Below, in pieces: positions 20,164 to 31,537 of a DNA stretch of 64,000 bases. This DNA is from Taxillus chinensis (Eukaryota > Streptophyta > Magnoliopsida > Santalales > Loranthaceae), in the NCBI GenBank assembly GCA_023512835.1, contig CM042091.1, positions 4,592,348-4,656,347 on the forward strand, in the 5' to 3' direction. Under the pieces are notes generated by a model. It was not told where the DNA came from. It was given only the letters and a program-made list of their open reading frames with translations, and ran no database searches. Position numbers and translations under genes: made by a program. Each line of letters begins with the position of its first letter. The stretch's first letter is position 1.

Positions 20164-21701
20164 GCATATATATATATATTATCATCTCTTCATCGACTCT
20201 TAATTGACTCAATTATACATTTGTCAGCTCTCTTGGGCAAAACCTTAAAACAAGCAACTTTGTTGGGGAGATCATCTTTGCCATCTTCATTTCAGTCTTT
20301 GGGTTGGTTCTGTTTTCCTCCCTCATTGGAAATATGCAGGCAAGAGCTCAATTTCCCAAATGATGTGCTTTACAGTTATCCAGCAATGCATGTTTGAGTT
20401 TTAGAGTTAATTTGAAGTGCTCTGTATATCTCATTCTATTGGTGTCGTCGTTGCTGGTGTTACTGCGTTCCCAGAAATATCTGCAATCCACAAATGTTAG
20501 ATTAGAAGAGATGAGAGTGCGAAGGCAAGACATGGAGCAGTGGATGTCCCACCGCATGCTTCCTGAGACCCTGAGGGAGCGCATAAGGCGGTACGAACAA
20601 TACAAGTGGCAAGAAACCCGGGGGGTGGTGGAAGAAACTCTCATCCGTAATCTTCCTAAAGACCTCAGGAGGGACATCAAGCACCATCTTTGCTTGAAGC
20701 TGCTCATGAGGGTGGGTACACATTAATTCTGACAACACGTGTGTGTGTGTGTGTTTTGGGTGATAATAATATATATTTTCATAGAGGATCGATTAAGTTT
20801 GGGTTATTTATCAGGTTCCAATGTTTAAAAAAATGGACCAAGGGGTGCTAGATGCAGTGTGCGATCACCTACGGCCAGTGCTCTACACGCAGAGGAGCTT
20901 CATCCTCCGTGAGGGTGACCCAGTGGATGAGATGTTGTTCGTGATGCGTGGGAACCTCCTGACGTCAACCACCAATGGTGGAAGGACTGGCTTCTTCAAT
21001 TCTGTGCGTCTCAAGGCCGGCGACTTCTGCGGAGAAGAGCTCCTCACCTGGGCATTGGACCCTCACTCCACCAGCCTCCCCACCTCCACCAGGACCGTAC
21101 AAGCCATCTCACAAGTCGAAGCCTTCGCGCTAATGGCCGACGACATCAAGTTAGTGGCATCGCAGTTTCGTCGTCTCCACACCAAGCAGCTCCGGCACGC
21201 TTTCAGGTATATATGTATATATAATATATTTAAAAAAAACAGAGAGAGAATGAGAATGTACGCACGTCCACAGCAAGTTAGTGTCTGTCCATGCATTCAT
21301 ATGGTCTGGTTTTTTGTTTCAACCGCACACCAAACACTGTTATAACGTTGTTCTTTATTATTTGTTGTTGGTTTCCAAGGTTCTACTCTCAGCATTGGAG
21401 GACTTGGGCAGCCTGCTTCATACAACTGGCTTGGCGGCGCTACTTCAAGAAGAAGCTTGACAGGTCTTTGCGCGAGGCAGAGGACATGCTGAAGGATGCC
21501 GTGGCACGGGGAGGCGGCGTGGCTTCGGCCAGCTGCCTCGGTGCCACCATTTACGCATCCAAGTTCGCCGCAAATGCTCTCCGCACCGTGCAGCGACACC
21601 GCGGCCGCACTGCAAGGTTCCCTCGGAGGTCACTGTCTTTGCTTCCCCCTAAGCCGGCCAAGCCCGATTTCACGGCCGAAGAATCGCTCTACCTGCATTG
21701 A
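18402..21701 (+). CDS. Cyclic nucleotide-gated ion channel, group I
   Basis: Plant CNGC, a calcium-permeable channel of the plasma membrane gated by cyclic nucleotides and calmodulin. Exons: 18402-18755, 18884-19102, 19771-20081, 20228-20339, 20475-20711, 20815-21206, 21380-21701; phases fit and give 648 residues. S1 begins after MILDPQERFLQRWN; S2-S4 include FRTGFIAPPSRVFGRGEL and QYVPRIFRI. The pore is FYCFWWGLRN...LGQN, with the GQN filter of group I. The C-linker has MEQWMSHRMLP and RRYEQYKWQETRG. The cyclic-nucleotide domain runs about residues 412-540, with GDFCGEELLTWALDP and FALMADD. An IQ-type site, FIQLAWRRY, follows. Group I proteins normally have about 70 more N-terminal residues, which are missing or frameshifted here. 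The intron after 20339 starts with GC. Transcribed divergently from the helicase and convergent with ATG6. Confidence 0.88.
18803..18830. repeat. (GT)n microsatellite in CNGC intron 1
   Basis: About 13 GT units lie between the first and second channel exons read here. Confidence 0.85.
19676..19696. repeat. Long poly-G tract in CNGC intron 2
   Basis: About 20 consecutive G lie some 75 bases before the acceptor of exon 19771-20081, on the sense strand. A tract of this kind could stall polymerase, vary in length or fold as a quadruplex. Confidence 0.85.
20110..20163. repeat. (CT)n(CA)n compound microsatellite in CNGC intron 3
   Basis: About 14 CT units pass directly into about 12 CA units, just after the donor at 20082. 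Confidence 0.9.
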
Positions 21702-22639
21702 TTGGCTGCTTTTAGTGGCTTCTCTCGTCTTTCTAGTGATTTGGGCTATTGCTTTAGGGGTTGTTTCCTCATGTGTAATATTTGTCTTCATTGTTGGGGA
21801 TTTTACTTTTACTTTAACCGAGTGTAACTGTAGACAAGTGTGTTTCTAATATGAAAAAGTTGTGGAGGAAATTCGTGTATTAACATTCTCTCAACAACAG
21901 TAATAAAAATGTACAATCTACATACTCTTCTAATATTATTGATGGTATGTGTTTTAGAGTGAGACTAAATAGGCATTTTATGATTATAGTAGTAGTTCAT
22001 CAAAAAAGTAAGTTTTAAATTTAAAATTTGTATATTATCGTTCAAAAGCAACCTTTAAATATATTTATTTGTAAATTAGTAGTAAGTCTTAATCAAAGTA
22101 ATAAAAAAAACAAAAAAGACTCATACAAAAGAAAGAAAAGCACGTACTCAATGAATCCAACCAAGTATAATATTACCCATTTTACGACACTTATTTATTA
22201 CTCCAATCAAAATTGAATAAAGATACTTCGCAATTCAATTAATTTGAATGACAGCTTTGGGGTTAATAAGTTCCACCGATTTAACGACATATTCTCCAAA
22301 GCCGTATATGTGTATATGTCAAACCAACAGTCGACTAGATTATTTAAAATTATTTTATCATTTTACATACTTAACGACTGTATTTCAACCTCATTATCAA
22401 ATAATATTTTAAGCCATTTACATCGTTTACACGACTTTAAAAATCAGCATTGGGAAACAGGCTCCTGATGGTGATGCTGCACGCAGCACACAACCGTACC
22501 ACCCCTGTGAACATTTTCTTCATAAAAAACTACATTATAATTGCAACTAATTACCGACAAGTGCCAACAATTAGTATATTTACAATAACTGTTGCACTAT
22601 GCATAGTGGACATCTCAATGGTTGGATGAGTTTCGAGAC
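21702..22639. other. Convergent 3' flanks of CNGC and ATG6
   Basis: The tail-to-tail spacer is AT-rich. AATAAA-like signals for the channel gene occur near 21900. I see no gene or clear repeat. Confidence 0.5.
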
Positions 22640-25600
22640 TCAAGACTTGTAATCGTTAGCACGTTTGAGGTACAAAGAGCCTGCAGCTGAAACTTCCTTA
22701 GGTGAAGCAGCCGTTGCAGAGAGAGGCTGGAAGTTTGTGTTCCCAACAAACCAGTAGAGAGCCCACTTCAAATTGCAGAGCGTGTACTTGAGAGCTTTGG
22801 TCCAATTCTCCTGCTTGTTGAAGCTCTGCGTGATGGAGTAATTTTCCACTTTGTCACTCTCAATCCTGAAATTTTAAGTTCTGGATAACTAAGCACCATG
22901 TAAAGTGTAGTATAACAGACACTCATGACCATCAGAGATGACGAGTAGACTATATACGGTGGATTTTGTTTGAACATCAATACCGGCAGAAACTAGACAG
23001 CAACATGAATTGCAATAACCAACATAGACCAGGTGAAGTTGTTGTCAGGCCGTTTTTACAAATGCGAAATTAGAAATTAAAATTAAAATAAATGAAAGCT
23101 CATACATAAACAATTAACCCTGGTGTGGTGACCCTTCAGTTTGGGGTATGGGGCAAGGGCATTTTAATTAGTTAAAGCCACAAACCGTGAAATCAAGTTT
23201 ATCACACATGAACGGTTCCACATCTTTCCAGGCCAAAATATATGTAAATAAATTCACACCCATCCAACACGGTCAAATATATCAATTGGTAATTCATGTA
23301 ATACATTAATTTACAACAATGAAAGAACTTACTTATATGGCAATCTGAAACATTTATCGAGGGGGATATTGTTTTCTTGATCCTTGGAATTTGCAAAATC
23401 AGAAAAGTCCTTAAGGCACGTCAAAAACAATGTCATTGCTTTATCATAGCGAGTGCTCCAAAACAAGTTCACGGGACCAAACCTAAAAAACGAACGCAAA
23501 AGTTGCTTCAAAAGGAGCGCATTATAAACTCATAATTAGTCAGTACAATTCCCAGGCAGATGAATAGAAAGTATATCAAGCTACTATTTATGTCCCAAAC
23601 ACCCACAAGGCAAGCTGGTACTGTAAGTTGCATTTAAATATGTATGTTCAATGATAAAAGAAAAAAAAGCAACAATGGGTTAGCATAGCTTACAGCTCAT
23701 AAGTTGTGTTGCTGCTATCCATTATACGAGGGTAGCTCCCCATGGGAAGTATTTTGATTCGATATCTAGAAGTCAACAATTAAAAAAAACTACAATTCCC
23801 AAAATACCAATGTGAAAAAAGAAAAACACAGCCACTTCAAAAATAAATTAACATTTGTAAAAGTGTATGCGTTTCCATGAAGTACTCAAATCACAACAAG
23901 CATGGCACACATACCCTGCTAATCTATTAACTCTAAAGTTAATGCAGAAGACAATATCACCTGGCTGAAGGTCATAAGGTCATAGCTATACGGAAGCAAA
24001 GATGAAACTAAGTTAGCTTTAGTACAACAAATTAATTAAACTAAACATCTAGCTTATGGACACACACCCAAAAACAAACAAACTGAAAGCTAAAACTTTA
24101 TGTTCACAACAGTAAAAAGTTAGAGATGCAGTCTAGAATCTGTAATTTTCCTAAGGATACGGGAACTTCGGCCTGAAATACTGTGCCATGGTATGAAGGA
24201 GAAGGCAAGCTTGACCCCAGGCAGCATTTATCTCATCCCACTCGACCTAAGTATATTGCAAAGTAACCATAAGAAGTCATTTGCCATATGGACAAATCTC
24301 TCTCTTGTTATAAAAACACAAACAGACCAAAAAATGTTGAAATATATGACACAATTATTAGCAGAGAACCACTTCCCAAATCTTTGGGGAGTATAGAAAA
24401 GGAGGGAAATAAGGACAATTTTTAGTATCAACTGTCAAAATAACTTCTCAGATTAGTGGGTAAGATTTATTGTCAGGGATAATATTCTTACTGGAATTTT
24501 AGGAAGTCTTCCGAGTCGGAAATTGTTTATTGTTCCAAATTCACCATCGTGCCAGATCGGGAAGGCATCATTAAGTACATTGGTCCGCTTCAACAACTCT
24601 AGATGTGCTTGAGAAACTTCAATCTTGGCTAAGATAGCATCTCTCTCTTCCTGTTAGTGGAAACCTTGGTGAATTTTGAATGATAAACTCTAGAGAAGAA
24701 ACACACTACATACAGGCAAGTAACATAAGCATCAACTATCATCAAAGTATCACTCCTTGACAAGCTAGGGAGGAAACAGCTACTAAACCCGCAACCCCAT
24801 CAAGAAAAAAAAAACTCAGGCGACCAATATATATGTCAATGCTCACAATTCAATATGAGTAGTTCTCCTTTTGCAAAGTATGGATAATGATATCACAGTC
24901 CAGATAATTCAATGACACTAAAACCGATACCCCAAGACTGAAGTAGAAAAAATTGGACCCTAAAACAGTTTCTTTTTACTTTCTATCATAAAAAAAAATT
25001 GTTTCTAAAAACACATTTGAAGCAAAAACACTGGGACTTATTATACTTGCATGTAACTGAACCGTTTTAGGTGTTATTTCACAGCTAACACAAATAAGCA
25101 AAAGCCAAAAATATTTTAGAAATATTCATTTCCAAAGTACACCAAAGCTGGTATCTTAGGAGTTGTCAATGGGTACATCAGACAAAAAGAAATAGAAAAT
25201 ACACGGGCAACTAGAAGATTACCTGATGTGAAATCAACTGAAATTGGAAATTATTGAATTCATGCCAGTACCTGGAGCGTATCAAGACAATTGACAAACA
25301 AGAAGCAATTAAGGAAGGAAAGAGTTATCAAAAACTGTCCAGATCTACATTTCCGAGAAGCACCCACAATTGAATTCATTTTGACAAAAAATGGAAGGAT
25401 AAAAAGGTTACCTCTCTTCCAATTCCTTGAAGCGACTTGATTTCAACTCTAGTTCTTTGACTTCATTATTCACTTCTGCACACTGTTGTTCCGTTTCTTC
25501 AATTGCTGCTTCGAGTTTCCTCTCTTCTTCTTCAATCTTAATAGCAAAATATATATATATATATCAAAAGAATATATTGACCTAGGGATGAAAAATTTTC

Positions 25601-28524
25601 AATCTGTTTATTCAGCTGCCACAGCACTTACAGACTAATTACTACACTATATATAAAATAATTTGAACATCTCAATTCCTTAGTTCAGTGGACTCCATAA
25701 ATTACAGACACTAACAACCTTTGCTCAAATATGAGCAATGAATCTCATCCATTACTATATAGATAAATACCTTTAGTTTTTCCTTAAGAAAATCAGCCTC
25801 GCTAAGCACATCTTGTGCTTCACCCTCCAAGCGCTGAAGACAAGCTTCATATGCTTTGATGTCCCTGTTCACATCTGCAACCTCCTTGTCAAGTTTATCA
25901 GACAACACCCTCATACACTCAAGACACAGAGGTTGCTCAACCTAGAAAAGGAGAGAAAAAGGATTATATCAGATCATGAATTTATTCAAATACTTTCAAA
26001 GATAAATAGTACACACAAAGGAAGACTTAAACAAGCAATACCATAAAGCCCATACGAAAAATCCTCTGCATAAAATAAATACCACTTAACCAGACATACC
26101 TGTGTCTGAGCTGTTGCAATATCAAATGCACGTTTTAAGACAGTAATAGTTGAGTGAAACCCAGAATTATTTGGCTGCAAAGGAGTATTGATGCTTCCTT
26201 CTGGTGAAGGTAATTGGGCCCCAGCCCCATCAGGAGCAGGCTCAGAGTTGTAGACAGATGCTGCCGCAGGGGGCAGGACAACAAATGAATCTTCCATTGC
26301 CTTTCCAGACGAACTTGAATCTGGCTGGGCAGATCCACGAGGCCGAGGCGGGACCCCCTGTAATTGGGCTCTTTGCTTTGGCAGCACAACATATGAGTTG
26401 TCCATACGTGTTGAACTAGATACGTTGCCAGTGCCAGCACCATGAACTGACGCACCTTGCATTCCTGTATGTATTTTTCAAAAAATTGGTTAAAACAAAA
26501 AGAAACATCTCGATATCCCCATTCTCCACCAAAACAATGTTTCTTTTGTCTCAACTGTCTATACTAATTAGCAACACATTCCAATGCCAACATTCAAATC
26601 CAGATCCAGAATCCAGCTCAAAACTTCATGGGTTTTCAATAAAGCTAGCACCATTTTCTCAGTCTGGTGAGAATTCATCCTGCAGGTTATACGAGTGTGG
26701 TGCCATGGTAATGTTCTTTGTCCATTGTTTCTTGATCATTTTGTCAGGATGACATATCTTATTGGGAGAAGGACACAGTTGTTTTGGAGTTCCTATTATG
26801 AACGTTGGGTCTCTTAGCTTAATTAATTCCTGAACTTTCATCTTTATTTGCCATAATTGAGTATAGCTCAAAACCGCATGGTCTGTTCAATAAAACTAGC
26901 ACTGTTTTTTGATGGTTCGGTGAGCATCCATCCTGCAGGCTATACAGGTTGATCTCCCATAGTGCCACAGCAATGTTCTTTGTTAATTGTTTCTTGATCA
27001 TTCTTTGTCAGGACGACAAATCCTATTGGGACAGCTGGACAAGGACCACTTATTTTGGATCTCCAAAAAACAAAAAAAGAACATTTGAATCCAGAACTCA
27101 AGTTCAGCCAAAAGCTGCAAATTTTGTACTAATGATTCAAGCATGTCAAAAGTTATTATCTATGGGTCTGTTTGGTTAGTTGGTTTCAAAACGCAATTAA
27201 ATTTTCAGAAGTAGAATCCATCAAACAAAGTGTATTTGATAGATCTATTTTCAGAATAAAGTGTTATTTGAATAAAGTAACTGTTTTTTTAAAATAAGTT
27301 TGAATTGTTTTTTTAAATTCCAAATTCAAAACTTTTGTGTCAATTTGTTTTTAATTGTTTTTATCATTTCTCTACTTTATTGTATGGGCTTACTATATTC
27401 TATTTTTATCAATTTTTGTGAGACCTGATTTAAAAATATATTCATTTTAAAATACATTTTCTATCCTATCAAACAAAATTTATTTTTAAAATTCAAACTC
27501 CAATTCCAATAAATATTCAAATTATAAAATCAAAACACAAAATTAAAAGCACATACCAAACTCCCGATGTTTATCTCTACTTCCAAACAAATTTGATTTG
27601 AAGGAAGGAGCTTAAATTTAAACATTTAAGTTTTTTAATTTTTTTTTAAAAGTTCTCAATTTTGTTAAAAGCAACTAAGAGACTTGGTAATTATGATAGA
27701 TCTTAAAAATGCTAATGCCAGCTCAGTTTTCAAAGGACGTATGAGACTCAATTTTTCCTTCACCTTACAAAAATACAAAGTTTGTTAAAGCAAGCAATCT
27801 CCAAAGTCCTAATACCCAATTCAGTTTCCTACAAGCAATATCTCCTAACGACATGTTCAGCAAGTAATGTTGCCATTTAAAAAAATTATATTGGTTATTG
27901 TTTTCAGCTTATTGAAAATTTATAAGAAAACCTGTTTTCGGTTTTTTTTGTGTTTGAAATTGTGTTGGAAGCTTCTTTCTTTCTTTCGTTTTTTAAAGAG
28001 AAATGAGCTTTTAAAAGGTAAACGCTACAAAACAACACTCTAATACTCTTTAAATCTTCTTTTTTTCAACAACATTGTAATTGTTACAATCGTTAAACAT
28101 GTCATTTTGAATTTTTTAAAACACTTTTAAAATCAAAACCATGCCCAAAAAAGAAAACCCACAATCCTTCTTCTGTAGTTTTAAAACGAACAAACTCTAT
28201 TTGGTTATGCAGTTTGGGGAATGAAGCAGGCCTTAGACGCCTGCAGCGGATCAAATTAGGAGCCTACTTGTTGGCAACGGTCATAATGGACAACACAAAT
28301 TGAATGACAAGGAAGGAACCCTAAGTAAGTAACTGACCGGGACGAAAAGAGGAGTCGTTGAGGAACCTGTCGGCGTAGGAATCGACGCCGACGAAGCAGA
28401 GACTCTGACGACAGTTCTGGCAAACCCATCTGGGTAGGCTCGGATCCCCCGCGAAGCTGCTGTTCCCTCCTCCTCCTCCTCCTCCTCCTCCCTCGTTGTT
28501 TGAGGGTTTTTGATTCTCCTTCAT
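22640..28524 (-). CDS. ATG6: Beclin-1/ATG6 autophagy protein
   Basis: Subunit of the class III PI3-kinase (VPS34-VPS15) complex that makes PI3P for autophagosome formation and vacuolar sorting. Exons: 28524-28338, 26464-26100, 25941-25771, 25536-25412, 25271-25223, 24650-24492, 24246-24161, 23765-23694, 23482-23333, 22865-22640; phases fit and give 529 residues, close to Arabidopsis ATG6 (517). Two CxxC pairs are visible: CQNC (35-38) and CLEC (about 190). A paired [20 protein letters not shown] motif is followed by a Glu/Lys-rich coiled coil (about 195-300). The evolutionarily conserved C-terminal domain includes [29 protein letters not shown] and [17 protein letters not shown] nine-Gly run near residue 12 comes from GGA/GGT repeats. 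Intron 7 has a U12-type donor. Intron 1 is 1.9 kb and holds a tandem duplication and a MITE-like element. Confidence 0.95.
26575..27110. repeat. Diverged tandem duplication (about 250 bp) in ATG6 intron 1
   Basis: Shared blocks recur about 250 bases apart: CTCAAAAC..CATGG, TTCAATAAA.CTAGCAC, ATCCTGCAGG.TATAC, AATGTTCTTTGT and TTGTTTCTTGATCATT. A third partial start (GAATCCAGAACTCAAG) follows at about 27085. Confidence 0.65.
27164..27565. mobile_element. MITE-like element in ATG6 intron 1
   Basis: The left end GGGTCTGTTTGGTTAGTTGG and the reverse-complemented right end GGGAGTTTGGTATGTGC form an imperfect terminal inverted repeat around about 400 bp of AT-rich sequence with FULLY non-coding content. 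The GTTTGG end resembles plant Harbinger or hAT MITEs. No sure target duplication was found. Confidence 0.45.
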
Positions 28525-30060
28525 CTTTTCTCTCTCTCTCGATCTCGATCTCGATCTCTCAAGTTCTCAATTTCTCAAACACAACCTATTCAATCCCATT
28601 CAACTTGCAATTGGAATCGCAGAATCAGCAAACTCGAATCATCAAACCCATAAATCAGAGATGTTTGTTTTATCGCGCCCGGGGAATTCGAGTTTGGCTC
28701 AGCAGGTGGTTGAAGTTACGGGGGAGGGTGAATTGCTGCCGTATTGGCGGCTTCCCCTCTAACACGACGCCGTTTTGCACGTGCATTTGAAGAGAAAGAC
28801 ACGTCTTCAATCCCCCTCCAATCCGAAGGCTTTGGATGCAGGCGCCCATTTCAAAGGCTAATAGCATTCAAAAGATTGGTTGATTTAAAAGCCGAAAGTC
28901 GCTGTGAACGAAGACGAGAACAGAGGCAACGAATGAAGGCGAAGACAAAAGGAAGGTAAGGACGGAGGTACAGGCGAAGGCGAATCCGAACAAAGCGTTA
29001 TCGTTACAGTAGCTTCGTTCGCGCCCTCGATCGACACAGGTTTGTTATGTTCGTCTGAACTTGGAAGCCTTTTGAACATCTATGGTGGGGGGGAAATAAA
29101 AAAATTGAGGTAATAAAAATTGGATACACTGAAAATTTCATGTTGTTTGAAAAAATTTCTACGTCTACTGGTATAATATTTTTTTTTTTTTTCACTATTA
29201 GTATTTCACATATGTGATTTTCACATTTTTTAAAGATGAATTTACATGCTTCTTGGAGATACCTATGTACAGGCCTTGAGTGATCTTATAAGTCTACATT
29301 TTAATTTGCTCTTTTTGAAAAACCATGTCATTCTTCTCTATTTTTTTTTTCTCGCTTATCATGTTTGAAAACAAAAATAGGCTTGACAATCTCTTTATGA
29401 TGATGGACTTGTATTTGAGTTACCTTGTAATTTAGTTTTGATGGTAATAATATCTAAAATATTATCTAATATTTTAACTATAATTAAATTAAATTTGGAG
29501 TTTAAGGTTTCAAATTTCTTAAATTTAGTGATTTAAGTGGCTATTTAGGTAATTTAAAATAAATTATATTATTATTGGTTTATAAAAAGACAAAGGAATA
29601 ACATAAGAAATACAAGGAGAGCTATCGTGAGTTTTGTTTCGTGCATGGGGGAGGAAGAAGGTGAAAGAGGGTGCTTTGATTCTTGGCAATTTGGGCTTTC
29701 CTAATCCGCAAAACTAATTTCAGGTAATTAATTATATCTCTCTAAGATTTGATTTTGATTGCATTAATTGTGAGATGAATATGTAAAATTGTGACCAACC
29801 CTATGAATTTGGAATTTTAGAATTCTAGGTTGAATAATGAAATTGAGGATACTATGATGTTTAAGAATGATAATCCTAGCATTTTTATGTTAATTTCATG
29901 CAAAACAACTAATTAGATTGAAAGGTATTTGAAAATTAAGAATTATAACAAGTTCTTAGTAAAAAAACTCATATAATTTTGTATATATTGTGCTATGAGC
30001 TAAATTTAAGTGCTACTTATTGGGCTAACAAGAGAAAATATGATAGAAGGGTTGGGGGCA
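28525..30060. other. ATG6 upstream region and spacer
   Basis: 28525-28620 is CT/TCGATC-rich and probably 5' leader. 28640-29060 is GC-balanced with only short frames. From 29100 the sequence is AT-rich. No gene is recognised. Confidence 0.4.
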
Positions 30061-30066
30061 TAATTA

Positions 30067-30285
30067 TTAGAATTGGACATGCCTGACCGATCGGACTAGT
30101 GAATCGGCCACTTAACTGGTTTACTTATCTAATTGAGTTGTTTCTACAAGAAAATTAGAAAAACTCGACTAACTCGGACGGTTTTTTGTGACTCAGCCAA
30201 TCCGGTCAGAGTTTTACAAAACCGACCAGATTTTTTAAATACATATTAAAAATAAATAATATTATATTAGAAATAATAATCGTTA
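30067..30285. repeat. Second, truncated copy of the 5960-6442 repeat family
   Basis: It starts TTAGAATTGGACATGCC, then GACCGATCGGACTAGTGAAT, and aligns with the reverse complement of the right half of the 5960-6442 element. Shared parts include CTGGTTT..CTAATT, GTTTCT.CAA and the ACTCGG/TTGG segment, ending in the same TAAAAATAAATAATATTAT-like tract. Only one end is seen. Confidence 0.5.
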
Positions 30286-30296
30286 TAGAAACATAT

Positions 30297-30665
30297 GCTT
30301 AGTTTGGCAATGCTGTAATTTTAAAATAAGCTACTTTTAACTATGTTGTTAAAATAAGTAGGTGAATGTTTAGTAAAATATAATTTTAAAAGTGATATAG
30401 AACTTAAAAACAGTTAATAAGTATTTAGTAAATTAAAAAAGAAAGTATTATAAAATTACAAAAGATATAAATATCCTTTTATTTGATTATAATTAAAAAA
30501 ACTACCCTCAAGGATAATATTGGTATTTTAAATTTCAAAAAAACTACTAAAAATAACCCCTGAATTACTTCTACTTTTTATTAAAAAATAAAAACTTTTT
30601 ATAAGTTTTTTTAAATTATCAAACATGTTTCACTGCTTTTAGCCTCCAAGAAACATTACCAAACT
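30297..30665. mobile_element. Small MITE-like element with TTAGTTTGGCAATG end
   Basis: The left end GCTTAGTTTGGCAATGC pairs with the right end, which reads AGGCCAGTTTGGTAATG on the opposite strand. The interior is AT-rich and non-coding. The boundaries are approximate. Confidence 0.45.
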
Positions 30666-30703
30666 GGCCTATAGAAGGATTCATATACCTTTCAATCAAA
30701 TAA

Positions 30704-30950
30704 AATAACAGCCCCTCAAGAGTTAGTTGGGTGGTTAAGAGCCTGCCTTAGTATTATTGCTCTCACTCTCATAGAGAGGGATTTTCCCACCCTCACCAGA
30801 AATTAGTCTTGGGTGAGTACAATCCAAAACAACTTTGTCAATGTAAGCTTGTTTCATACCATTACATGTGTGCAATACTACTTACAATCTACGAGAGAAT
30901 ATTCTAATATCAAAAAAAATAAAATAAAATAAAATAATATTGATATCAAA
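30704..30950 (+). mobile_element. tRNA-derived SINE-like element
   Basis: It starts AGCCCCTCAAGAGTTAG. A TGGTTAAGAGC stretch looks like a Pol III A box, the body is about 180 bp, and the 3' end is an A-rich tail of AAAAT repeats (about 30915-30940). The B box is degenerate. Flanking TCAAATAAA-type sequence could be a target duplication but is low complexity. Confidence 0.5.
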
Positions 30951-31537
30951 ATAAATTCTTTAAAGGTTGAGCAATTTCTTTAAGAAAAGTAAAGTAAAAA
31001 CCGAACCAATTCTCCAACCATAACTTTTTTATTTGCATTTATTTACTTTCATTTTTTATCTAACAGCGAAAACAAAAAAAACTGACAAAGTACTGTTTTA
31101 AAATTTTAATGAATGACCAAGCGTGAATTCAAGTAGTTTTGACTAATATGCCCCTTATTCCTTACCTCATTCAATGTTTATATGGTTAACGTGCTACACA
31201 ACTAGGTTGGTTACACGGACCCCCAAAAAATGTGATGCAGTCATTGTATAAATTTACTATAAAATATATTTACTGTACATAATACAAAATCTACAGAGGC
31301 CTGTAAAAAGGGTGCAGATGAAAATTGGAACGCCATTGCAAAAGAAGAAATACAATTGTGGGAGAACTGGAAAACAAAACAAAACGAAACGAAACGAAAC
31401 GAAATACAACTTGAAAGAAACAAACAAAACAAAACTATGCTGATTACTGAAACGTCCCTTTTGCTTCAATTGTATGATGGAACCACTTCTGAGAAGGAAC
31501 AGTGGAAAATCCATGGCATATTGTATGGTGTAAAGCA
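30951..31537. other. 3' flank of ATX gene
   Basis: This holds the probable 3' UTR of the methyltransferase and a short AAAAC/GAAAC pentanucleotide run (about 31375-31402). No gene is seen. Confidence 0.45.
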
